Below, in pieces: positions 1 through 11,975 of a DNA stretch of 64,000 nucleotides (its first letter is position 1; every line of letters begins with the position of its first letter). This DNA comes from Saturnia japonica (lineage: Eukaryota > Arthropoda > Insecta > Lepidoptera > Saturniidae). Where the stretch lies: NCBI GenBank assembly GCA_033032175.1, contig CM065328.1, forward strand, positions 7,254,690-7,318,689, given 5' to 3'. Below the pieces are notes generated by a model. It was not told where the DNA came from. It worked only from the letters and a program-made list of their open reading frames with translations, and made no database searches. The position numbers and the translations under genes were made by a program.

Positions 1-65
1 AAATGTATGTAATGTAATGGCATATTTACTACTTTACTGCTTGTAATACATTTTCTATTCCATAA
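1..65 (-). mobile_element. LINE 3' tail, 5'-truncated
   Basis: These bases match 25922-25985 almost base for base. There they lie just beyond the 3' side of a minus-strand reverse-transcriptase remnant. I infer a short 5'-truncated copy of the same non-LTR element; the match stops near position 65 and may begin before the window. Confidence 0.5.
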
Positions 66-163
66 TAATCATATCTCGGATCTAGTATCGGAGAACTCGT
101 GAAATGTCAGTGAGTGGTATTTCCCTTATGCGTATATTTATTTTTAGATTCTAAAATTCAGTA

Positions 164-330
164 GATTGTTTTTTGTTGTTTGTTTGAACACGCTAATCTC
201 TGGACCTACCAATCAGATAAAAAAATATTTTAGCATTATATAACGTGTTTATTGAGGAATGCTTTAAGCTATATAACTTCACGCTACAATCCTAAGAAGA
301 GGAGCAGTAACGATGAACGTCAAGCAATCT
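164..330 (+). mobile_element. Helitron 5'-half fragment
   Basis: The stretch carries the GTTTGTTTGAACACGCTAAT motif, followed by text matching 29955-30110, the 5' half of the complete Helitron at 29931-30656. No clean TCTATACTA start is left, so the 5' end is decayed or rearranged. No protein is encoded. Confidence 0.55.
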
Positions 331-469
331 GGAATACTGTAGGCAAGTATGGAAATTGAGAACAAGGATAAGCTACAATAGTTACAATAGTGCGTTGGTA
401 AAGACACGCTGAAGAATTAGTAGAATAAATTTAACACTCGGATGAAACCGCTTATAATTAGACTTCATA

Positions 470-613
470 AAAAAACTTTATAAGTAGCGTATATGTTAAG
501 CCAGGGTGTCAGCTACGTCCATACCAAATTTCATCAAAATTGGTCTAACCGTTTGAAAGTGAAGAAGTGACAAACTTAGAAACACACTCAAAAACTATTT
601 ATAATATTAGTAG
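470..613 (-). mobile_element. Helitron 5' end, minus strand
   Basis: On the minus strand this begins TCCTACTAATATTATAAATA, the usual start of short lepidopteran Helitrons. It then contains the complement of CCAAATTTCATCAAAATTGG, a common internal stretch of that group. The 3' CTAGT end is not seen. Confidence 0.5.
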
Positions 614-779
614 GATTGTGGAATATATTAAAGCTGTGAGAGTTTTTTCTTATGTTTTGCTAGCTTTTTGCTGATAATAACACCTTTGAATGCGAAATGA
701 CTAAAATCGTTTTAAATTTTCATTAGAGTTCCACGTTTTTCAAAGGACTAACCTTGAAACAACGGTCGTGCTAACATTT

Positions 780-1010
780 TCATTCGGGGCCGTAAGTTAC
801 GCGAATTTACGCGATGTTTTAATCTAAAAAGCGGAGTGCGCTCGCGTGGAAAATCCCAAATTAAAGGACCAGCGAGGTGCGCTATGTAGACATGAACAGA
901 GTAATGGCTGAGGGACCTTTCAGACTAATGTGGGCTGCTGCGACGGGAATTTACTTTGTGTCGGGATTATTATCAACTTTGTTTGCGTTAAGTAGTATGT
1001 ATTTATAAGG
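780..1010 (+). CDS. Candidate 38-aa hydrophobic small ORF (ATG 892, stop 1006-1008)
   Basis: The ORF runs 892-1008; the interval given also includes the GC-richer block around it. The frame is open from 865, nine codons upstream of the first ATG. The peptide starts MNRVMAEGPFRLMW and then has a roughly 25-residue stretch rich in Ala, Gly, Leu, Phe and Ser, which could form one membrane segment. The block does not match any repeat I can follow in the window, so it may be an exon or micropeptide gene. Length is well within chance expectation and no splice signals are convincing. No function can be given. Confidence refers to it being a real coding sequence. Confidence 0.2.
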
Positions 1011-1396
1011 ATGCTAAAAGGAGGGGAAATTAGGCCTTACTGTGATTTTGATGATTTATTACCAACAAAGATAATTTACAAATTACATTATATTGTAAAT
1101 ACTGTGGAATTACGATCCTGACATGATCGATAAATTATACAGAAATGATAATTACTGCACATAATTATTAAACACCCGGCAGAATAATAAAACATTAAAA
1201 TACTAGAAGTGGAATGCCCTAAGTCGCTTTGCTTCTTGCGGTTTATAGGAAGGAGTATCGTCACCGCAGATATATTCAGCAGCTTGGCCGTACAATAAAA
1301 ATTTAAAATATCGATGTAAGATACTTCAAAAGTAGTTTTTATTGTAATATAAGTGTGAGGTATTATTGAAAAATAATTATGAGAATAAATAATTAT
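1011..1396. other. No recognised feature
   Basis: AT-rich DNA. The long minus-strand frame that crosses it takes its first codons from the SINE next door and has no recognisable protein. Confidence 0.5.
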
Positions 1397-1652
1397 GTAT
1401 AGCCTAGTGGTCGTTAGCGCGACTGCTATAATCGAGGTCCTGGGTTCGATCCCCAGGTCGAGCAAAGTTGTATTGGGTTTTTCTATGAAAATTCTCAGTA
1501 GCAGCTCGAAGTTTGGCTTTATGCCCGATTAATAGCAATAGGCTCGACCCATATTTATTACATGGGACCTAAAAACATACTCGGCGAACTGTGGGTGTAC
1601 ATTATTACATCTGTGCCTAACCCTTCGGGAATACAAGCGTGATGGTATATAT
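1397..1652 (+). mobile_element. tRNA-derived SINE, family 1 (complete-looking copy)
   Basis: The head resembles a tRNA gene: AGCCTAGTGGTCGTTAGCG as A-box region and GGTTCGATCCCCAGG as B box near 1443. A conserved body follows (tract around CCCGATTAATAGCAATAGGC, then ACTCGGCGAACTGTGGGTGT), and the tail ends near GTGATGGTATATATG. Five other copies lie at 46111, 46870, 47771, 55530 and 62839. RNA polymerase III would transcribe it; retroposition needs a LINE in trans. It is not a functional tRNA because the acceptor arm does not pair. Confidence 0.85.
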
Positions 1653-2158
1653 GTAAAATAAATGAGTAGAAAAATATTGAGTGCACTGCATATATTATTG
1701 AGCTTGCAAAATCTAGTCTCATCATCATCATCATCAAACTTTAGAAATCCAATGCTGGATTATCTCAAGGTTCGCCATTGAATGTGATCTCCGACTTTCC
1801 ACATCTAGTCGCTTGCAGCAGTCATCCGCAAAATGGAACGAGAATTGCGGAAACGTAGTCTATCGAATGATAATACTACTAAAGAGTTGCTACCAAACAC
1901 GAAAGGTCGTGAGTTTTATGCGTACTAGTTAAAGTAACCAGTTAACAAGGATATAGAAGGATAAACAGCTCTATGAAGCGTAACGTGAAGAGATGTTTAT
2001 GTAGACCGGCATGACAATAACAACCGGCAACGGGATGCCGATTTCTCGACAGTCATCATTGTTTTTGCACTGTACTGCACTTACCATCAGGTCAGTGCCA
2101 TCACTAACTACTTGTAACCAACCTCAGTAATATTGGAGTCCTAATTTAGGCCACTTAT
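1653..2158. other. Unassigned, with a short TCA repeat
   Basis: Holds a (TCA)n run at 1719-1737. Such GAT/TCA runs often end RTE-type LINEs, but no LINE coding text adjoins it here. Nothing else recognised. Confidence 0.4.
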
Positions 2159-2159
2159 T

Positions 2160-2533
2160 AATTTGCCTGATGTTAAGGTTTACTCAATATAACCTTTTTT
2201 AAAGTAATAAAATTTGTTCTAAAATAATAAATTATTTGCAATGGTGATTTTATATATTGTTAATCCTTATCGAAATACATCACAAGTATTTCATTTTGTA
2301 TAAAATTTCCCTTTACAGTAATTAATTTAAATGAATATCTTAGGAGATATCACAGTTTTAAAATAACTCTGCAGCAAAATAATGATCAAGTACCACGAGC
2401 GCATTTTTATTATGCAGAATGATGTAGGAGGCGGGTGGTACCTATAATACATTGCCTACGAGCTACTCTCTCTGAACCTTTTTCTCTCTCTCTCTCTTAT
2501 ATGACGCAGACGAAGTTGCGCGGGTCAGCTAGT
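2160..2533 (+). mobile_element. Helitron 3' half with CTAGT end
   Basis: Bases 2170-2533 align with 30240-30656 of the complete Helitron: same AATAAAATTTGTTCT segment, same CT run (here only about 16 bases, 2482-2497), same GTTGCGCGGGTCAGCTAGT terminus. CTAGT ends at 2533. A weakened GC stem precedes it, as expected for a Helitron 3' end. Confidence 0.7.
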
Positions 2534-2613
2534 AATATATAAAACCACTTTAAATTTAATTTTATTATAATCCTTTTGTCGATTTGTAAACATATAAAGA
2601 AAATAGGGGCTCA

Positions 2614-2984
2614 TGCTGGTTGTGCCTGCAACTTCGTTAACAGTTAATAATGTAGTTATACTGAAATTCAAAATCAGCCATTTAACTGTGTTTCGTGTAT
2701 ATACATACAGTCCTGTTATATATTTACACAATTTTAACAAAATTTATAGACTCTTTGTATAAAAATGCATTCTAAATGTTAGTACATGGTATAATCATAT
2801 CCCATTACCAAATTTCATGAAATTCGGTCAAATAGATCTTTCGTGATTGGCGTATAAACTAACAGACAGATAAAAATTTCACAACTGTTTTCTGTCCGTT
2901 ATCCTAAACCTCTTCTAAGTTTTTTTACCCAATTATCTTTAATATAAAGATTTGGACTCTTTACTATTTTATTATAATTATAGA
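2614..2984 (-). mobile_element. Non-autonomous Helitron, second family
   Basis: On the minus strand it starts TCTATAATTATAATAAAATA at 2984. It runs through a stretch shared with 8285-8557 (AAGAGTCCAAAT..., CGCCAATCACG) and ends in a decayed ACGAAGTTGCAGGCACAACC near 2614, the counterpart of the usual ACGAAGTCGCGGGCACAACTAGT. There is no coding capacity. Confidence 0.6.
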
Positions 2985-2989
2985 TTCTA

Positions 2990-3785
2990 ATGTTATGTAA
3001 GTTCTCGGTGGTTCACTCATCAAACACGAAATGGTTTCATCCGTTTTCTTTCTTAAGTTCAACGTGTTTTAAGCCAACGATGCATAACTTTAAACGTTAC
3101 CTTCAGATTCCACGTAGCTTTTCCTTTCACTGCTAAAATAATTTTTCCCTTGTATTACCGCCTTCACGCAGACGGTCTGTAACAGCCTTAATTCGTGTAG
3201 TCAAATGGGCAACGTTCCTTATATATGCTAATGCGGCATACTAATTATTATTTAAACTTTGAAGTGAAATTAAGGAAATTGTGGCCTATTTTTCCTTTAT
3301 AAGGTTGCTACGGGGAAACGTGAAGGCTATATGAGATGATGGTAATTATTTGATTATTTAATAATCTTATATTCGTTTTCTTTGATGTGTATTTTAATAT
3401 GTAAATGGAAATCATAATATTCCGATTATATTTTTAACTTAAACAGGATTCTATGTTTGTAGGCGATACTTATTTATGGAATTTAAATCAAAATACTCAC
3501 ACTTTTTGTAATGAAACTTCTTAGGCTGCGATTTGGTCATTACATGAGAATTTAGAGTGAAATTTCAAGGACGCTTCATGTTTAGGCACAATTCGTTGCA
3601 TGAGGGAGAAGAAAGATATGTACGTAGAGAGTAAGAGAACTGCAGCTATACAGTGTATATCTAATACACAGTCTAGGCCATCAGAGTCTCCTTTTTTAAG
3701 AAATATCACATCGTACACGTGGTACGGTGTTGAACGAGTTTTTTTCTAATAGTTGGACCTCATTCTTATTTAATCTTAAATGATG
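2990..3785. other. No recognised feature
   Basis: AT-rich; no repeat, ORF or promoter signal I can support. Confidence 0.5.
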
Positions 3786-3787
3786 CT

Positions 3788-4566
3788 GTGGCTGAAGATG
3801 GTATCACGTTAAGTCTAAAGTGCTAAGCCAATTACAGCTGCCTGAACACACTTATTGGTACTTGAAAACAGATTCAAAACTTGAAGGTGGTAGTTAGTCA
3901 GGCTGGTATTAGAATATAGGCTGTCACTCACCTATCAATCCGGCATTTGACCAGCACCGTATCACCTCGTGAGGTTGAGAATTCTTTGTATGGAATTCCT
4001 TATATATGCACTCACTTGAACTTACAACTAGCAACCAGTTCATACGTGGACGGTGAGTAGGCCACGAGTTGGCAACGCAAGAACGATGTGCTGTTCGTTC
4101 AACGCGGCCGCGTGACTCCACGTATACCTCGATGAAAATCGTTTACCAACTATACGCTTGTTATTACGCGATGCTGATTAGTATGCCACACGGAGTTCAC
4201 CCGTCGACAACGAATAGACGTTGAGTGAGAAGGCGGTGCCGGTCGGATGCTGGGTTGATAAGTAAGTGACGACTTTAAGCTACACCTACCACCATGCATG
4301 CAACGGAAGACCAGCGCTTGTTATTTACAACCAGCATTATGCTGAGCTGGGGCCGTTTTGTAACAACCTGTATTTGATTTTTGTTAATTTAAGTAGATAT
4401 ATAATATTTAAAATTGTCTGTAGTCTCAAAAGCCTTTGTTATAAATAAATTTTTCTTTCTTTAATTACGATGTTTTCCTTCACCGAAAGCTCAGGCTCTT
4501 GCAGGATTCAATTCTACGTCGATAGACGTGGTATCCATACAAACAACCACGGAACCATCATCGCTT
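3788..4566 (-). mobile_element. tRNA-derived SINE, family 2, split by an insertion
   Basis: Bases 3788-3920 and 4467-4566 align with consecutive parts of the intact copies at 17525-17770 and 32340-32625. The element reads on the minus strand; its head (around 4530) is the tRNA-like end and the 3788 side is the tail. About 546 bases of foreign DNA separate the halves. Divergence from the other copies is high, so the SINE is old. Confidence 0.6.
3921..4466 (+). mobile_element. Insertion inside the SINE; probable retroelement
   Basis: GC-richer than its surroundings and absent from other copies of the same SINE. It ends AAATAAATTTTTCTTTCTTT, a poly(A)-signal-like A/T tail suggesting a plus-strand 5'-truncated retrotransposon or SINE. 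No coding motif is recognised (a 60-codon frame at 4266-4448 has no known domain). Family unknown. Confidence 0.4.
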
Positions 4567-4689
4567 AAAAAAATGTTTAGGTTTTTATGAAGATTATGAT
4601 TTGTTAAAATAGATATCATTGTCATAATTAACACTAAAATGAATAATTTTTTTTTTAAGTTACTTCTTTTCTCACGTTTAGTAGAGGCA

Positions 4690-4975
4690 GTGCCGTAGAT
4701 GGTATAGTTGAATGCTGCGTGCGCATTATATGACGAAAGTGCGATATAATAAATTTAGCGATGAGTGATGTTTATTTATACAACGTTAAATTACTTTTTC
4801 ATAATAAAAAAAAGACAAATAAATTCAAATTATTATCATTGATGGCTATCTTCATCATATTGTTGGCACGCGAGATGGAATTTTTAGAGATACAATTATT
4901 CTTTTCACGTTTCCTAAATATTCACAATATTTTTATTACTCTCTTCAGATGTTTTAGTAAAACTTTTAGTTAAAA
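4690..4975. repeat. Diverged repeat shared with 16480-16700
   Basis: Both blocks share, in order, a GAAAGTGCGATAT-like string, an AT-rich spacer, and CTTCATCATATTGTTGGCACGC. Spacing is similar. Class unknown; could be an old MITE or SINE. Confidence 0.35.
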
Positions 4976-4979
4976 AGAC

Positions 4980-6565
4980 TCAAATAAAATATGTTATTTA
5001 CAACATAGAATTACTAATGGTAATGGTTTTTATTTGATAGAAAAAACCTGTAAAACAAATTCATTTGTCTGTACCATCATTAACAGGATTCGTCTGTTAT
5101 CTAGATTGATCTGTTTATAAACACATATGTACGTTTCAGGCACTACCATTAGTGCTTTCAATAAAACCTATGTTAATTATACTTGTCTGTTACTGTAAAA
5201 CATCTATAAATAAATATATACATATAGAAATAATTGTTAAAAAGTCACTAAAGTTAAATAGAAATATATATTATATTAGTTTCTTTTATCTTTTTTGCAG
5301 TTTGTGTTAAAAAAGGGTGGTCGCTTGAAATATATATTTCTTTATTTTGACTTTCTATACCTTATATTTATGGGAAACATGTGTAATATTATATATAGGA
5401 AAATATAATACTTTCATAATTCATAAAAAATTATAATTCCGAAAAAATAAAATCTCGATGTGTTCTTTTAACCACAATATAGAAGTGTAAACTTCATCAA
5501 GACGAGGTTAATAATACGAAATACAATTAATTACTCGATTCGAACCGACTTTATCCGAACCAGCGTAACATATCCGAGCGTGACAAAATAAAGTGCTCAA
5601 CGCGATAGAAGTTGATCCATCAATAATAATTCTTAATCAATTTTCTTTAAATTTTCTACACGGGATTTATTATATGTTGTACAACTAATAGGCTTTAAAA
5701 AATGTTAGTAATAAGAGTAAAATTAAAAATACCCATTAAAAATAATTTACTTTACCCACTTTACGTCACGCATCTTTCCTTCACCATGAGTTGTTACTCT
5801 CATGTCGCGTCGTCATCTTGTACACCCGCCATGTCTAAACATTAACCATTAGTCAATAGAAATACTTCATTTACAATTATGAAAACTCCACCATTTCTTG
5901 CCTTGAGCTAATAAAGGTGCAGTAAATTTACCGTGGTCTTTTATAAATATAGTGATTAAATTGGCAAAATTCCTAAGTAAAATATAAAGAGATTGAGTTC
6001 TGTAATGACCTTTTGTAACATTTTAGCTTGCGTGAAAAACGTATGTATTTACCACCCAAAGGTCGAGTTCTATTGTGAAAAACAATTTGATATACGGCTC
6101 CCTTTCCTTTCCCTTTTGACCTACTTGGACCTCATAAATTATACATATTGGCTTATTTATGACGACAGACTTAAAGTGAATTCTTCGACGTACAACATAA
6201 ATTAGAAAAAAAGACCGCAACATAGAATTTTCATTTCATTTTCTTTATTGATAAAATTCAAAAAATCTAAATTGTTCATATTCATAGTATATTTTTATCA
6301 TTATATATAAATGATTTTGGTGAATATTTTAAAGAGTTTTTGGACTTTATCACATCTCCTTTTCACTACAGAGCCACGCGGATTGATCTACGTACTCATA
6401 GCTACACGGTCGCATCACATCACTGTACGAACAAAGAATTTCGTAAATTTTTACCTTTGTCGTATCATGTAGATATAGAACAGTCTCTTAGCTAACGTGT
6501 TTACTTTCTTCCTACCCTTCCCTCAAACGAGGCTTGAAGAGACATTTCAGCTGGTAAGAGAGCTA
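4980..6565. other. No recognised feature
   Basis: About 1.6 kb of AT-rich DNA with only short chance frames on both strands (for example 5993-6223). No repeat family identified. Confidence 0.5.
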
Positions 6566-6567
6566 GG

Positions 6568-6815
6568 GAAAAGATAAATTTCTTTGGAGATTTCCCTACT
6601 TGGAGCAGCCCGACTTGTAGAATACCTCTACCCTACAGAGAATTGCAGCCAAATAAGGTTGTGTTGTGTTCCTGCGATGAGTAGGGCTTCCAGATCTTCT
6701 TGTGGTAGGGGGTTAAATCTCGGCAATGCGCTAGTGATACCTATGATATTACAAGCGTATACAGGTTACGGTAGCCTTGATGGCCACCATTGTAGTATAA
6801 AAAAGGCCATTATGC
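6568..6815 (+). mobile_element. LINE 3' UTR fragment, family F
   Basis: Matches 61349-61527 in the same orientation and the complement of 43704-44062. Diagnostic strings are GTTCCTGCGATGAGTAGGG, TACGGTAGCCTTGATGG and a GTAGTATAAAAAAGG end. The 60828-61070 copy links this 3' UTR to a reverse-transcriptase C-terminus, so it is a LINE, not a gene. The 105-codon frame through it has no domain. Confidence 0.6.
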
Positions 6816-8284
6816 CGTCGACGACTGCCGATGAAATCTGTGTCATCGACGGTGGCCGTTGTTTGTGGATTGTACTTTACTCGCCATCAGGAGTTGAATA
6901 AAAATAATACTTGAGAAACGGTAGGAATACTATATTGTATTTACTACGACAAAAAGGAAATAAGGACTGGGCGAGTATGAGCATATTTGGACTGTATTAA
7001 AATCCACTATCTTGAGAAACAAAAATTAAGTTAAATTAAGTGATACTAGCTAAATTCCAACGAACGGAACGATAAACCGTTTCATTTATTCGAACTTCAT
7101 GAAATGTAGGGTGACTATGAGTACATATCGATGTAAATAATAGGCATTTACCTACGAAATTGCCGTTCTGCGGTACCGGCCATTTCAAATCAAAATAATT
7201 TTTGGAATGAAGTTCCTTACGGCAGGCTTGGAGGAGATAGGGATTTTGCTGCACGACCGAACTGAAAAAAATGTGATAGTAAAACCGTAAGAAAAAGTCC
7301 GTGGAATAAAACCGTTAAATGAGACGTGCGCAGGCGCGACAGTCGTATACACAAGCGAGTAGTGTATAATACCTTTTTTGTAATTATTTCTATTTCTATG
7401 TAATTTTATGTTGTCAAACAAAAATAAAGAGACATATTTGTTATTTTAATTGATAATTTAAATTACGATTTTTTTTTATTTTACGTAATTCATTATTTCC
7501 TAAAATACTGAATTTCCTAAATACTTTCCTGTACTTAAATAAAAACTAATCAGCAAAATTTAAGAGAAAAATCAAGAAAATCTACATAAAATTGAGCACG
7601 ATTTTTTTTTGCAAATTGTGTCGATTTTACATTAGCCGAAGGAACTTCGTTCCTACCTGGTGTCTCACGACACCACATCTTTTTTGTTTGGCTAAGAATT
7701 CTAATTTCAAATTAATGTTATTTTAAAAACATGGAATTCCTTTTCCTAAAGTCGTCATTTGTTTATTGATTAGTGTTACATTTTCATCGCATTTCAATCT
7801 TTTTTGTCATCATGGATACGTTAAAAATTCGAGTAATTATGGAATATGAGTACCGTCGTGGCAATTAAAAGCTAATTTTATTTAATAACTTTTTTTTATA
7901 AACCGATAATGTTTAGTTATAATAATGCTTTTTAATATGTATATTTAGTGTAATTTGAATTATTTTAAACATGAAAAAATAACGTTAAAATTTATTTAAA
8001 ACCCTTTTAAAACCTCGAATTACTAATATAAGTGCTTACAGAAAATATACTTAAGTGTGACAATAAATATCAAATCGATTTCATGATAATTTAAACCAAT
8101 CCATACCACAGCATCTATGAATACTCCTGGAAAATAAAATACATAAGTTTCCATTTATTGCTTTTTTTTGGAAAATTGTGTAAAGATAAAATAATTTGGA
8201 TTAATTTTGTATATTGTCACTTTGTTTCAGTAAATATTTTAAATAAATTACATATACATTCATTCTTTTTAATATAAACATAAC
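6816..8284. other. No recognised feature
   Basis: AT-rich spacer. Frames at 7036-7421 are short and lack motifs. Confidence 0.5.
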
Positions 8285-8557
8285 CTAAATGCAATTTATA
8301 GACCACACAAATGACCGTACGTGTAAAAAAAAATTTAAATGTATCTTCAGACTATAAACAACAGTTATACCAAACTTCATTAAATTCCGTCGACTAGTTT
8401 TTGCGTGATTGGCGTTTAAACATACCGATAGACCGACAGTCAAAAATTTCATAAACAGTCGAAATGTGTTCTGTCCCTTATAAACCCTTCTCCTCGTATT
8501 ATTTTTTCTTAAATATCTTCAATGTACATATTTCGACTCTTTAATTATAAATATAGA
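8285..8557 (-). mobile_element. Helitron fragment, second family
   Basis: Minus-strand start TCTATATTTATAATTAAAGA at 8557 and colinear similarity with 2740-2984, including AACGCCAATCACGC. The 3' terminus is lost. Confidence 0.55.
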
Positions 8558-9831
8558 TAAAAAAACAATTATATGTAGGCACTTGACCTCGTTTTCCTTG
8601 AGTGTAAATAGGGCCGACGATGGATCTCGCTTACCTAACAGATGCCTATTCATTCCACGCTTAAAGACTCAATTTAGTATGTATTAAATAGTATTTTAAA
8701 TTATGATGGAGGGCAAAAAAATGCTTCGGTGCGTAAATAATTTCACTGAATAGCCAATTCTTTCACCTCAGCACCGAGTTATTTTTATTTGAACTCGACT
8801 TGTGCTGTCACAAAGAAGTAGTTTAAAAACAAAATAAATCCATAAAATTCTTAAATGTTGGTAACTCTGTTTCAGTGTAGAATGTTACAAAATTGAGAGT
8901 GATTCATTAATATAATGACTGTATGCTCTGAAGTAATGTTAACTCGAAATAACTTTACAAAGGCTTCTGACTTTAGATACGTGATCCTGTTCACTTTGTT
9001 TTATGAACAGCTGTGAGATTATTGCGTAGAATATGTTATGCATACTCCACGTTTATACGTTTTTGAAGTATTTCTTTGGGCAGGGTAAGGGAAAATTACG
9101 TCGCTAGCGATATCTACGTAATTGTCTATCTTTACAATAACGTTTTCAAATTCAAATAAGTTTCACTTCGATCGTGTGTAAAGGTTACACAATTTTATTT
9201 ATCTGTGAAGGATAAAGTAGCGGAAAATGTTTCCATAGTTAGATGTGACATAATGAAAACAAAAATCGCAATTTTAATAGTGAAAGACGAGCTTCACACT
9301 CACTGTATTATTCCACCGATATTAATTAATTGCATGTGGTCCAATTCAAAATGAAAATATTGTTATTATAATAAATTTTAACTTTAATTTTTTTAATTAA
9401 ATTTTGATATAATAAAATACTTTTATCATTACTAATTAACGGTCATTGTCAATAACATACCTGAGATCACTATCCAAGGATAGTGGTCAGGGTACTAATC
9501 AGGTTAGTACATATCTGTACTAAATAATAATTATGTTTAATTTAAATGAGGTATGTATCAACTTCACTCATAAATAGATAATAGTCTCTTGGACTATAAG
9601 CTATAGGATATGGATATGAATGTAGATACGAAATACTATCCATAAATATGTTATTGAAACGAAACTAAGTACAAAAGAATAAGTGAAACAACGGAAGGGT
9701 AGATTACTGAAAACGGCCGCAAACCTATAAATAAAAGTTTAATGACATCTAGCCTAGATCTTTCCTCGGTCTTTCCTTTATTAATCTAAATAATACTTTG
9801 ACAATGCTTCAATAGTATATGTTTATTATAT
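8558..9831. other. No recognised feature
   Basis: AT-rich; no supported gene or repeat. Confidence 0.5.
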
Positions 9832-9990
9832 ACTAGCTTTTCCCGCGACTTTGTGTATTTGTTTCTTGTACTATGTTTTTCCCCAATTCCCAGACTACCT
9901 CTATGTCCAATTTCATTGCGATCCGAGAGTTAGCATTTATAACATTTTTATGGACATTCATTTAACATTATAAATGTATACTCGTATCAG
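9832..9990 (-). mobile_element. Helitron 3' end
   Basis: Minus-strand terminus CGCGGGAAAAGCTAGT at 9832 with the GC-rich arm usual before CTAGT. The upstream part fades into AT-rich DNA near 9990. Confidence 0.5.
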
Positions 9991-10118
9991 TTAATTATAT
10001 GAGCAAAGTACAATAATGAAAGAATTTACGAATATATCCATAAATGTAACAATTTAAAATATAGTACCTACCTAGAGTGTTTTAAGAAGAATTTATACAG
10101 AGTAAGTAAAAACATCCC

Positions 10119-10630
10119 TAAAGCCTGATTTACACAGTGAAAGTTGCTGACTAGACAGTTGCCAGCCGCTCGCATTGTGTACTTGTATGTCAGTAGCTTG
10201 GATTCCCTTAGCCGTTTACATGATGAGAGTAGCTGCCTAATCTCTTACCACTTGTGTATTGGTCTGATGGTGTAGTACTGGGATCTTTCAATGTTGAGTC
10301 AACGTGATTTAGTAGACTAAACTTTGAATTTGTAAATGCTTATAAAAAACTTTCAAAAAGCCAACTCATAGGATCCTCTCGTGTCTGCGTGACGAACTAC
10401 TACCGAATGAGTCCAAACGCTGCGAGTAATGTGCGAGCTGCTGTCCTGCGAGTGTACAGGGCAGGCGAGCAGGCGAATGAAAATAAAACCCGTTGAAGTT
10501 ACTTGGATGCAAACTACTGTCCAACTCGCGAGTAACTCGTATGATACGTCCACACAGTGTGAGTAGCGATACTGCAGCTACTATGTAGGCCGACTCGTTC
10601 GCTAGCTCACAGTGTGTAAACTTGGCTTAA
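10119..10630. mobile_element. TIR DNA element with subterminal repeats (MITE)
   Basis: Left end AAAGCCTGATTTACACAGTG; the complement of the right end reads TAAGCCAAGTTTACACACTG, an imperfect inverted repeat of over 20 bases. The interior is GC-richer and repeats short CGAGT/ACTCG and CACAGTGTGAGTAGC-like words, a pattern known from subterminal regions of hAT-type elements. No transposase. The ends abut TAA/TTAA-like bases, but no clean target duplication can be called. Confidence 0.5.
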
Positions 10631-10790
10631 GAATCAAAGGAGAGTACATAACTCCAAAAAATAACATCTTGTGAAGTTGAAGTGGAAAATTAATGGACCG
10701 TTTGTATGATAATATACATTTATTTTTCAACAACGACGTGCTATATTAACTAAATAGGGTATTACATAATATTTTGAAATTCCATTTTGA

Positions 10791-10938
10791 GGCTCACTTA
10801 GCGATAATGTCAGTAGGCCCGCAAGCCTTAACGGCACTCCAGATACTCGTAAAATGACATTTTATGGGCAAGTACTTTCCGCCACTGGGGAACTATACGT
10901 CACTTTGGTCTACCAGATTGATATCGATTATGTAGTTT
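10791..10938 (+). other. Short open frame, coding-like, unassigned
   Basis: A frame of about 48 codons opens just after a stop and closes at a TAA at 10936-10938. Its first ATG begins MTFYGQVLSATGELY. Composition looks more coding-like than neighbouring DNA, but the length is easily reached by chance. Confidence 0.12.
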
Positions 10939-11099
10939 AAATGTTTTAGTTTTATGATCTCCTGGTAAACATTGAAAATTTTCTATACATAGTCGTTGCG
11001 CTTGCAAAATTGCACTGTGGAGGAAAGCTTACATTTGAACCTATTTTATTGTAGCATTTTTAATTATGGTAAAATCATAGTTCAATACTAAAACTATGA

Positions 11100-11380
11100 C
11101 GACCGAGAGATTAATTAACAATCCATTGCCGATTGTTGCTGCCGGTTTGCGAGTTTCTTGGTAGTTGGATACACTGACTGAACTCAAAACAGAGTCATTG
11201 TGACGAGTTTATTACAATGTACATGATATAGATCCGTACCACTCCGCTTGATTACTGGATATACACCAACTGATACCAAAGTGGTACATGCCTAAGCATA
11301 TATAGTTTAGCACTATAGCAGATGTTATAACTGGTGTATGATGGTCACGATCCACTGGGACACAGTTATTGTTTACAGAA
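11100..11380. repeat. Weak repeat with ATACACC...GGTGGTCA-type ends
   Basis: Shares GGATATACACCAACTGA and a TGATGGTCACGATCC string with the modules at 44700-44870 and 51275-51405. Strongly diverged; boundaries uncertain. Confidence 0.25.
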
Positions 11381-11975
11381 TCTCATAAACTATTTCTTAA
11401 TAATAATGTAATTGAAAAAGTAATTTTAAAGTGAAATCTTTTTAGCATTGTACATTGAAATAACACTATCAATACGCCAAGCTAAATTACTTGATTTGAA
11501 TTTCAAAGTAATTCTCGATGTCTGGAATTGTTTTCGAACCAGTGAACTGCGAATGAAATTTATAATTTAGGTTTTATTTTCGATTCACAGTCTACCGATT
11601 TATCACAATTTCTCCTTGATGTTAGGTGATGATTTTGTCATAGATAGTATAACATTAAGTAAACTCTCACACAGGTCCGGAACACATCACTTCGTGTTTA
11701 TAGATAGATTATAAATTAGCCTAAAGAAAATTATAAAACTGTTTACTATCGTTCTATGGTGATAATTTTCTTTTACTAAAAGTTCGTTGTGAAAACCTAT
11801 GACACCAACAATGCTATCTGTTACTACTGCCTTAAATAAATTCCAATATAATCTTTATATTTACATCGTATGTCCATCTTCCAAAAGCAATCCGTGCTTC
11901 AAATATCCTTTCTTCTTAAATATTATTAATGTAAGTAGTTATTACCCTATATGACTGATGTTGACAGAAATGTGG

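Noticed and set aside
1088..1465. 125-codon minus-strand ORF
   Set aside because: Its start lies in the antisense of a SINE head and the rest is low-complexity AT-rich text.
6584..6901. 105-codon plus-strand ORF
   Set aside because: Covers a LINE 3' UTR found several times in the window.
10353..10553. 66-codon minus-strand ORF
   Set aside because: Inside the TIR element 10119-10630, no motif.
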